64,000 nucleotides of DNA from contig JADKAF010000001.1 of the NCBI GenBank assembly GCA_016719295.1, forward strand, positions 2,790,001 to 2,854,000, written 5' to 3'. The position numbers and the translations under genes are program-made. Within the stretch, counting starts at the first letter, position 1. Each line of letters begins with the position of its first letter. The notes below the pieces were generated by a model, which saw only the letters and a program-made list of their open reading frames with translations, ran no database searches and was not told the DNA's origin. Of the stretch, positions 8,090 to 15,150 are shown piece after piece. Origin of the DNA: Planctomycetota bacterium (GTDB taxonomy: Bacteria; Planctomycetota; UBA1135; JADKAF01).

Positions 8090-9388
8090 TCAGACCAACT
8101 TCGTCCGCCCCGGCACCGCGACCGTCGGCGCCGGCAGCGCGCCCTTCAGCTCCATCTGCTGCGGGTAGGTGTCGAGCTTCGACTCCTTCGCCGCCCACTC
8201 GAAGCTCACCTCTTCGCCGGTGTAGGCGGCGAGGCGCCCGATCACCGCGGTGAGCGTCGAGTCGTTGAGCTCGTCGAGCTCGAGGAGCTGCTTGCCGGCG
8301 CGCAGCGCCGCGAAGAGATCGGTGTGCTCCTGCACGTAGGCGTCGCCCTTGTACTTCGATTGCAGGATCGTCTCGCCGCCGTGCGTGGTGAGGGTCGTCT
8401 TGCCGAAAGGATGGATCCAGGCCTCGCCCTTCGTGCCGACGATGCGGTTCCACACCATGCCCTTGCCGGGCTGCTGATTGCAGAAGAAGGAGCAGGTGGC
8501 GCCGTTCGGGTACTCGTAGTCGATCGCCGTGTGGTCGTAGATCTCGGAGTCCGCAGGCCGCACGCGCTGGCCGCCCGAGCCGTAGGCGCGCTTCGGAGCG
8601 CCACCCATCACCCAGTTGATGCAGTCGATGTTGTGCACCGCCTGCTCGACGATCTGGTCGCCGGAGAGCCAGGTGAAGTGGTACCAGTTGTTCATCTGGT
8701 ACTCGACGTCGCTCTGCCCCGCCTCTCGATCGCGGTACCAGATGCCGCCCGAGCAGTAGCGCGCCTGCGCGAAGAGCAGATCGCCGAGCGCGCCCTCGTG
8801 GATCGCGCGGATGCCGTCCACGTAGTTGTTCGAGCGGCGGAAGATCGTGCCGGTGACGATCGAGAGCCCCTTCTCGCGCGCGAGCTTCGCCGACTCCTGC
8901 ACCGAGCGATAGCCCACCGGATCGACGCAGCAGGGCTTCTCGATGAACGCGTGCTTGCCGGCAGCCACGTTCGCGGCGAGGTGCAGCGGTCGCATGCCCG
9001 GAGGTGCCGCGTGCAGCACGACGTCGACCTGCGGGTGCTCGATCACCTTCTTGTACGCGTCGAGGCCGTCGTAGATCGAGTCCTCGGGGCAGTCGACGAG
9101 CTCGGCGAGTCCGTCGGCGCGCAGCGCCTCGAGCGAGCTCATCGCCTTCTTGCGGAAGACATCGCCGATCGCGACGAGCTTGATGCCCTCCGCGGCGCGC
9201 AGCGCGTTCGCCGCGGCGCCCGTGCCGCGCCCGCCGCAGCCGATCAGGCCCACGCGGATCTCGGCGTAGCGCGAGCTCGGCGCGCCCGCGCGCGCCGCGG
9301 CGGGAACCCAGGAGGCGGCGAGCGCGCCGGCGGCGGTGGCCAGGCCGGTGCGGGCGAAATCGCGACGGGAGAGCGAGGAGTCGTTCAC
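8090..9388 (-). CDS. Tat-exported GFO/IDH/MocA-family oxidoreductase
   Basis: Begins with a twin-arginine signal (SRRDFARTGLATAAGALA), so it is exported folded, normal for planctomycete members. The Rossmann motif GLIGCGGRGTG follows at about residue 45, and FIEKPCC carries the conserved Lys-Pro of this family. The C-terminal half has WYHFTWLSGDQIVEQAVHNID, close to the substrate-side His/Asp pattern of sugar and inositol dehydrogenases. Length is about 432 aa. GTG 9388 places the Tat motif eight residues from the N-terminus; an in-frame ATG at 9463 would give a 25-residue extension. The substrate is probably a sugar derivative, not determinable here. Confidence 0.9.
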   Translation of the reverse strand: MNDSSLSRRDFARTGLATAAGALAASWVPAAARAGAPSSRYAEIRVGLIGCGGRGTGAAANALRAAEGIKLVAIGDVFRKKAMSSLEALRADGLAELVDCPEDSIYDGLDAYKKVIEHPQVDVVLHAAPPGMRPLHLAANVAAGKHAFIEKPCCVDPVGYRSVQESAKLAREKGLSIVTGTIFRRSNNYVDGIRAIHEGALGDLLFAQARYCSGGIWYRDREAGQSDVEYQMNNWYHFTWLSGDQIVEQAVHNIDCINWVMGGAPKRAYGSGGQRVRPADSEIYDHTAIDYEYPNGATCSFFCNQQPGKGMVWNRIVGTKGEAWIHPFGKTTLTTHGGETILQSKYKGDAYVQEHTDLFAALRAGKQLLELDELNDSTLTAVIGRLAAYTGEEVSFEWAAKESKLDTYPQQMELKGALPAPTVAVPGRTKLV

Positions 9389-9620
9389 GGCGGGGCTCGG
9401 GCTCTGGTGGAGGACTACGCGGACGAATCGCGACGCGCGCGCGGCACGTGCGGGGCAGCGCATCGTAGCCCGTGCGCGGGGCGGAAGCACCTGCGTGGCC
9501 GCCATGGCGCTCGACGACCTCGGTCCCCCTCCCGACATCCGCCGCGTTCTCTGAAACCAGCTCTCGGTTCTCACCTCGGAGGCCGTAGCGAGAGCTCGGT
9601 GGGAGCCGGCGTCGCGCGCG

Positions 9621-10226
9621 TCAATAGCCCGGCGCGCGCACCCCGTCCGTCTTCTCGGGATCCTCGACCCGCACGTGGATCACGTGCAGACCCGCGTTCT
9701 CGATGGAGAGCAAGAGCTCGCAGGGTCCGAGCACGCGCGGCGTGAAGCGGAAGGACTGGCTCTCCCACACGTCGCGCCGCGCGAGCGCCGTCGAGCCGCG
9801 CCCCGCCTCGGTGCGGATGCCGAAGCTCGCGCGCTGGTCGACGAAGATCTCCCCACCGGGCCCCGTGAGGCGGAGTCCCAGCGCGATCGGTCCCGCGGCC
9901 TGCTCGGTCCAATGCGGCTTCGGCTCGACGAGCAGCGTGTGCTCGACGTTCGCGTGCTCGATCGCGAAGCGCGCGCCGCGCGTCGCGCGCGAGGTCTTCG
10001 CGTCGGTGCCGTCGATCAGCGCTTCGTAGAGCGTGGTCTCGCGCAAGCCGGAGTCGGCCCAATAGGCGAATGCCGCGAAGGCGATCCCTCCGAGCACGAA
10101 GCCCCAGCGCAGGCGGCGGAGCTTCTTCTCGGCTTGTCCGGCCTTGCGACCGTAGTGCGTGGTCGCCCACGCGCAGAGGAGTGCGAGGGCGAGGATCAGC
10201 AGCGCAAGCCAATGGCTGTTGGTCAC
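9621..10226 (-). CDS. Two-helix membrane protein with extracytoplasmic domain
   Basis: A 201-aa protein I do not recognise. An N-terminal helix (WLALLILALALLCAWA) and a second one (WGFVLGGIAFAAFAYWA) bracket a short basic loop. The remaining ~140 residues are soluble and beta-rich, with GPIALGLRLTGPGGEIFVD suggesting an Ig-like fold. GTG 10226 is chosen because AAGGA sits about eight bases before it; the frame is open further upstream into a palindromic repeat. It is followed on the same strand by the oxidoreductase gene after a 232-bp gap in which I see no other gene. Confidence 0.7.
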   Translation of the reverse strand: MTNSHWLALLILALALLCAWATTHYGRKAGQAEKKLRRLRWGFVLGGIAFAAFAYWADSGLRETTLYEALIDGTDAKTSRATRGARFAIEHANVEHTLLVEPKPHWTEQAAGPIALGLRLTGPGGEIFVDQRASFGIRTEAGRGSTALARRDVWESQSFRFTPRVLGPCELLLSIENAGLHVIHVRVEDPEKTDGVRAPGY

Positions 10227-10287
10227 GAGAGTCCTTGGGTCGCGAAAGTGGTTGCTCTTCGGTCGAGTTCCGAACCCGAGGACTCGC

Positions 10288-10316
10288 GTCTCGACGGCGT
10301 CAGCCGTTGAACCAGC
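10288..10316. repeat. Second copy of the palindromic core found in the 4.1-kb inverted repeat
   Basis: This 29-nt block (centre ACGGCGTCAGCCGT) matches the reverse complement of 4158-4186 at 27 of 29 positions. One mismatch sits in the left arm and one in the loop. It contains an imperfect hairpin of the form CGACGGC-GTCA-GCCGTTG. It lies between the stop of the patatin gene and the start of the two-helix membrane protein, an intergenic position like the first copy. Confidence 0.75.
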
Positions 10317-10322
10317 CAACAT

Positions 10323-10353
10323 GCTAGCGGGGCTGGGGCGAAGCCCCGCCAGC
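10323..10353 (-). terminator. Hairpin just after the patatin gene stop
   Basis: Bases 10323-10334 pair with 10342-10353 over 12 positions with one wobble pair, around a 7-nt loop. It begins 4 bp past the stop of the minus-strand patatin gene, the right place for a terminator. No T-run follows, so it is not a textbook intrinsic terminator. Confidence 0.6.
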
Positions 10354-10356
10354 GGC

Positions 10357-13300
10357 TCAGGTCTCGATGATGCCGGGGGAAACGAGCGCCGCCTCACGCG
10401 CCGCGCGCACGAGCGAGAAGACGTGCGGACGCAAGCGCAGGAAGCGCGGGTCGCGCGGATCGCGCTGGCCGTCCAGGACGTCGCTCGGGCGCATCCAGCG
10501 CGCCTCGGTGCCCGCGCGCACGGCGGCGTTCGCCGGCAAGCGCCAGAGACGGACCTCGAAGCGATAGAGCTCCTCGTAGCTCTCGGAGGACCCCATCACG
10601 CCGGCCAAGCGCTCGGAGCGCCCGAGCTGCTCCGCGCCGCGCTCCAGCAGCGCGATCGCGGTGTCGCGCGCGGTGTCCTCCGCGCTCTCGATGTCGTCCT
10701 CCGCGGCGTGGGGCACGGTCCACCACGCCTCGCCGGCGAGCGGCCCGCGCTCAGGGCGCACGAGCAAGAGCTCGGCGGCGGAGCCGCGGCCGCGCAGCAG
10801 CAGCACGGCGACGCGCGGCTCCTCGCGCACCACGTCGCGCGCGCAGCGCTCGTAGATCTCGCGCAGCGCGCGCGCGTCGAGCGCGGTCGCGCTCGTGGCG
10901 CGCGGTCGCTGCGGATGGAACGGGCAGGCCTGACGCGGATCGTGATGGCAGGGGAACTCGCGCCGCTCGGCGAGCGCGGGCGGCAGCGCGGCGTAGTGCT
11001 GCTCGATCGTCGCACCGCCTTCGGCGTCGGTCTCGAGGCGGTGGTAGCCGCTGGCGAGCTCGTCGGCGAAGCGCGCGATCTGACGCACGGTGCTGTGGCA
11101 GCCGTGCGCGATGGTCTCCACCTGCTTCCGCTCGTCGAAGCCGAGCTCGAAGCAGAACTCGAAGGCGCCGACGCGCAGACGCGAGGGATAGACCGGCAGG
11201 ATGCGCGCGTAGGGTGCATCGAGCGCCACGTTCTTCCGCCGCGCCTCGCGGAGCAGCGTGCGCAAGCGCTCCTGATGACGCACGAGCTTCCGCACCTTGC
11301 GGTTGTTCGCGAGGCGCCCTTGCGCGCGCCAGTCGGCCAGCAGCGGCCAGCGCGACTTGCGCTTGCGCACATCGGACCAGTGCCGGGGCACCTCGAAGGT
11401 CGGCACGAGCACGAGCTCGGGGAGCTCGTCGGGAGCGGCGACTCGCGCGGGACCGCGGCTCGCGCGCAGCGCGTCGAGCGCGCCGAGCACGGGCAAGTTG
11501 TTCAGGATCCCGCCATCGGTGTAGGTGTCGTCGTAGCCGCTGGCGTGCGGAAAGAGCTCGGTGCCGCGGCGCACGCGGAACGCGCCTGGATACGCCGCGG
11601 AGATCATCGCCGCCTGCACATAGTGCTCGAGGTCCCACTCCGGAGTCGGGACGAGATGCAGCTCCTCGCCCGTCGCGAGCCGCGTCGCCGTCGCGAGGAA
11701 CAACACCTCGCTGCGCCGCAGGAGCTCGGTCGAGAGATTGCCGCGCAGATGCCCCTCGAGCTTCTCCGCGCCCAGCAGCTCGCGATCGAAGCCATAGAGC
11801 TCGAGCCCGCGCTCGACGAGCTCGAGCCACGGCAGGTCCTCACCGCGCCGGCGATGAGACGAGCGCGCCAGCTCGACCAGGCGATCGAAGCGCGCCGGCG
11901 TGACGCCGAGCACCATGTCGGCCGCTTGGCGCAAGCGCGCGCGCATGCGCTCGGTGACCGCGAAGCTCTTCTCGCCGTAGCGGCGCAGCGCTTGGTCCAC
12001 GTCGTGCAGCGACGCCCCCACCTCGCGCGCGCGGCGATAGAAGCTCTGGAAGCCCTCCGCGAAGCGCTCGGGTACGACGCGTTCCTCGACGTCGAGGTAG
12101 ACGCCGGCCAGGGTGTGCAGCAGCGCGAGCCCGGGAGCCGCATCGCGCGAGCCCGCCTGCGCCATCTGCTCGAAGACGCCCTTGGCGACCAGCGCCGAGA
12201 TCGCGCCGACCGACGAGCCGGCGACGACGCGCGGGACGAGGCCGCGCCCCCACAGCGCGCCGAGCACGCCGACTTGGTAGACGCCGCGGAAGACGCCGCC
12301 GGAGAGCACGAGCGCGGTCAGCGGACGCACGATCTTCGCGGCGCTCTCCGCCGTCGCGCGCGGCAGCGCGTCCTCGAGCAGGCGATCGCCGCTCGAGCCG
12401 AGCGCCACCGGCCGCGGATCGATCTTCGGCGCGCGAGCGAGGTCGAGCTGTCCGCTGCAGCCCTCGCAGATCTCCTCGAACGCTCGTCGTCCGCCGAGGG
12501 CCTCGCGCAGCGCGCGGCACGGCAGGCTGCGCTCGCCCACCGGAGCGAGGGATTGCAGCTTCTCCGCGTAGCGATCTTGCAGCGTCGCGCGGCAGCCTTC
12601 GGCGAGACGCGCGGCGACGTCGCGGCGCGAGCGCCCCGCGACGAGCTTGCGCCAGCGCAAGCGCTGCGCGCTCTTCGGGAACAACGCGCGCACCTCGATC
12701 TCGAGCAGGCGCTGCGCCCCCTGCGGCTCTTCGCCCGCCGGATAGGTGCGCTCGATCAGCTCGTTCGCCTGCTCGGTGAGGCGCAGGTCGAGCAGGAGGT
12801 CCTTCCGGCGCCGCAGCGGCCGCGTGTTCACGAAGACCTGCGCCGCGGACGGCAATCCGCCGCGCGCGCGCCCGCCTTCCCAGCCGTCGCGCAGCGGCTC
12901 GCCGTAGTACGCGAACACGCGCCCGCGCCGCCGCGGCCCGCGCTCCGCGCGCAGCGCGCGCAGCAGCAGGTCGGTCGGCGTCGCCTCGACGTGCCCCGCA
13001 TCGACGAAGCGCCCGCCGCGCAGCTTCACCGCCGGGAGCCACGGCGGGCGCGAGATCGCGGCGAGCAGGCGCGGCACGAGCAGCTCCTCCTCGGGCAGGA
13101 TCTCGACGCGCGCGCGCTCGAGGTCGGCGGCGATGAGATGCAGGCGCGGGCCGCGGCTCGCCTCGCTCGTCGCGGGGGCGACGTCTCCGCCGAAGAGCTC
13201 CTCCAACACCTGCGCGAGCGCGTGCGGATGCACGAGGCTCTCGCGCAGCGAGCTCGTGCGCTGGATGCGCAGGAGGAGGAAGTCGAGCATGCGCTCGCTC

Positions 13301-14262
13301 GCCTCGCCCGCGCTGCCCTTGCCGCGCGGCGTCTCGGTGTAGATGAGCCGCCGCAGCACCCAGCGCAGGCCCATCGTGAACGGCAGGAGCGGCACCACGA
13401 CGACGCCGAGCATCGTCGCGCCGAAGGCGTAGAGCAGCGCGCCCAGCGCGGCGATCACGTAGCGCCGCGCGCGCCAGGAATCGCGGTGGATGCGCCGACC
13501 GGCGAAGCCCATCACCGCGCAGAGCAAGGGCAGCTCGAGCGCCAGGAAGAGCACGAGCAGGAACGGCGTGAGCAAGAGCGCCGCGGCCGCGAGCAGCCAG
13601 GTTCCCGCTTCGTGGGTCGCCGCGCGCACGACGTGCCCCAAGCGCCGCGAGCCGAGCTGCAGCGAGAAGCGCTCACGCGAGAAGGGCGGCGCGATCGAGC
13701 GCCGCGGCGGGATCATCAGCGCGGACAGCGCGAGCCCCGGCACCTGGCAGAGGATCCGGAAGATCGACCAGACGAAAGGCGGGTAGATCTGCAGGAAGCG
13801 CCCGCGCTGCAGCACGAGGCGCCGCAGGCGCAGCACGTGGTAGCTCGTGTCGAGGATCGAGCCGATCGCGAGGCGCAGCGTGAGCACGCGGTTCAGCAGG
13901 ACCGTCCAGCTCTCGCGGTGCGCGGAGACCTCGTCGAGCTCGGTCGGATCGCGCTGCGCCAAGCCGAGGTCGTGCCGCCGGGGCAGCCCGCTCAGGATCG
14001 CGTCGGCGGGCGCCTCCAACCAGAAGCCGAAGTAACGGCGGAGGAAGCGGTCGCGCTCGCCGGGCGGCAGCTCGGCCCAGCGCGCGAGGGCCGCGGCGTG
14101 CAGCGCGCCGAGGGAGACGCCGGCGATGTGGCGCGGAGCTTCAGCCCCCGCGACGTGCCACGCGTGCAGAGCGCCGGCGCCGAAGAGCGAGGCCAGCCCC
14201 GCTCCCCCGAACACCACGTGCTCTTCCGGTTCGCCTCGCGCTTCCGCCATGTCGCGCCGCAC
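10357..14262 (-). CDS. Tandem patatin-like phospholipase with membrane segment and Nudix-like C-terminal domain
   Basis: A 1301-aa protein. The first patatin domain has GGAGLASLFG (residues ~18-28), nucleophile GVSLG (~50) and a weak catalytic aspartate VDAG (~419). It is interrupted by two long hydrophobic stretches (~220-255 and ~265-310) that probably anchor it in the membrane. The second patatin domain is canonical: LSGGVFRGVYQVG, GSSVG (~681) and DGGILNN (~916). A Cys/His-containing linker (CHHDPRQACPFH) leads to residues ~1130-1290, which resemble a Nudix fold but whose catalytic box is degenerate. Patatins are Ser-Asp lipid acyl hydrolases. One active and one decayed copy, or two with different roles, are both possible. 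Confidence 0.83.
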   Translation of the reverse strand: MRRDMAEARGEPEEHVVFGGAGLASLFGAGALHAWHVAGAEAPRHIAGVSLGALHAAALARWAELPPGERDRFLRRYFGFWLEAPADAILSGLPRRHDLGLAQRDPTELDEVSAHRESWTVLLNRVLTLRLAIGSILDTSYHVLRLRRLVLQRGRFLQIYPPFVWSIFRILCQVPGLALSALMIPPRRSIAPPFSRERFSLQLGSRRLGHVVRAATHEAGTWLLAAAALLLTPFLLVLFLALELPLLCAVMGFAGRRIHRDSWRARRYVIAALGALLYAFGATMLGVVVVPLLPFTMGLRWVLRRLIYTETPRGKGSAGEASERMLDFLLLRIQRTSSLRESLVHPHALAQVLEELFGGDVAPATSEASRGPRLHLIAADLERARVEILPEEELLVPRLLAAISRPPWLPAVKLRGGRFVDAGHVEATPTDLLLRALRAERGPRRRGRVFAYYGEPLRDGWEGGRARGGLPSAAQVFVNTRPLRRRKDLLLDLRLTEQANELIERTYPAGEEPQGAQRLLEIEVRALFPKSAQRLRWRKLVAGRSRRDVAARLAEGCRATLQDRYAEKLQSLAPVGERSLPCRALREALGGRRAFEEICEGCSGQLDLARAPKIDPRPVALGSSGDRLLEDALPRATAESAAKIVRPLTALVLSGGVFRGVYQVGVLGALWGRGLVPRVVAGSSVGAISALVAKGVFEQMAQAGSRDAAPGLALLHTLAGVYLDVEERVVPERFAEGFQSFYRRAREVGASLHDVDQALRRYGEKSFAVTERMRARLRQAADMVLGVTPARFDRLVELARSSHRRRGEDLPWLELVERGLELYGFDRELLGAEKLEGHLRGNLSTELLRRSEVLFLATATRLATGEELHLVPTPEWDLEHYVQAAMISAAYPGAFRVRRGTELFPHASGYDDTYTDGGILNNLPVLGALDALRASRGPARVAAPDELPELVLVPTFEVPRHWSDVRKRKSRWPLLADWRAQGRLANNRKVRKLVRHQERLRTLLREARRKNVALDAPYARILPVYPSRLRVGAFEFCFELGFDERKQVETIAHGCHSTVRQIARFADELASGYHRLETDAEGGATIEQHYAALPPALAERREFPCHHDPRQACPFHPQRPRATSATALDARALREIYERCARDVVREEPRVAVLLLRGRGSAAELLLVRPERGPLAGEAWWTVPHAAEDDIESAEDTARDTAIALLERGAEQLGRSERLAGVMGSSESYEELYRFEVRLWRLPANAAVRAGTEARWMRPSDVLDGQRDPRDPRFLRLRPHVFSLVRAAREAALVSPGIIET

Positions 14263-14399
14263 GGCGCCGAGAAGGAGGGCGCCCCACTGCGGATGATCGA
14301 CGAGAACGCGGGGGCGGGTCGAGACGAGTCGCTTGGCCTCCCCCCCTGACGGGCGGCTCGCGCCGAGCTACCCTCTGCGGACCCGCCCGGCTTCGATCA

Positions 14400-14442
14400 C
14401 CGGGTCGGCGCAACCGGACTGCAACGCCCGGCGCCGACCCGG
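14400..14442 (+). promoter_or_regulatory. 12-bp hairpin in the leader of the ECF sigma gene
   Basis: Bases 14400-14411 pair perfectly with 14431-14442 around a 19-nt loop, ending 15 bp before the ATG of the sigma factor gene. There is no T-run. It might be an attenuator, a protein-binding site, or a leader structure covering the ribosome-binding region. It lies in the 195-bp divergent region shared with the patatin gene. Confidence 0.5.
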
Positions 14443-14457
14443 GAACGCAGGGCCGCG

Positions 14458-15150
14458 ATGTTATCCCTCCGCCGCATGGATCCCGAGACGCCGCGCAGCG
14501 CTCCGAGCCCCGCCGCTCACCCGGCGCCCGAGAAGGGCGCGGAGAAGGGGCACGGCTTCGGAGCCGCCGTCTCGGACGCCTCCGCCAGCGATCTGGAGCT
14601 CGTCGAGCGCGCACGCCAAGGCGAGCGGCGCGCCTTCGAGGAGCTGGTCCGGCGCTACCACGGCTCGCTCTTCGTCTACACGCTCTCCCGGACCGCCCAG
14701 CGCTCGACCGCCGAGGACGTGGTGCAGGAGACCTTCTTCGTCGCCTACCGCGACCTCCTGCGTCTCCGCGACGGCGAGCGCTTCGCGGGCTGGATCTTCG
14801 GCATGGCCGATCGCCTGGCCGCCCGCTCGCGGCGCTCGCTCGCGCGCGAGCGCCGCGCACTCGAGCGCTCCTACGAGCGACGCCAGCCGGTCGCCGCGGA
14901 CAACGCCGAGGAGGAGACCGCCGACCGCGAGGCGACCCGCGCCGACGACGCTGGTCGCCTGCTCCGCGCGCTGGGCAAGGTCCCCGCGCTCTACCGCGTG
15001 CCCATCGTCCTTCGCTATTACGAGGGCCTGAACTCGGCCGAGATCGGCCAGCGCCTCTCCGCTCCGGCGGCGACGGTCCGCTCGTGGCTCCTGCGCGGCA
15101 ACAAGATGCTGAAGAAGGCTCTCGAAGGCCGCACGCGAGGTGCCTCGTGA
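14458..15150 (+). CDS. ECF-family RNA polymerase sigma factor
   Basis: A 230-aa sigma-70-family protein of the extracytoplasmic-function type. A low-complexity Pro/Ala N-terminus is followed by region 2 (EELVRRYHGSLFVYTLSR, then STAEDVVQETFFVAYRDL) and region 4 near the C-terminus (VPIVLRYYEGLNSAEIG, then SAPAATVRSWLLRG). An alternative ATG at 14476 would shorten only the disordered N-terminus. Its stop overlaps the GTG start of the next gene (GTGA), so sigma factor and downstream membrane protein are probably translated together. This is the usual sigma/anti-sigma arrangement. Confidence 0.93.
   Translation: MLSLRRMDPETPRSAPSPAAHPAPEKGAEKGHGFGAAVSDASASDLELVERARQGERRAFEELVRRYHGSLFVYTLSRTAQRSTAEDVVQETFFVAYRDLLRLRDGERFAGWIFGMADRLAARSRRSLARERRALERSYERRQPVAADNAEEETADREATRADDAGRLLRALGKVPALYRVPIVLRYYEGLNSAEIGQRLSAPAATVRSWLLRGNKMLKKALEGRTRGAS

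Noticed and set aside
10159..14349. A 1396-residue open frame on the plus strand opposite the patatin gene
   Set aside because: It is Arg/Ala/Gly-rich without domains and mirrors the codon bias of the real minus-strand gene; a shadow frame of very GC-rich DNA.
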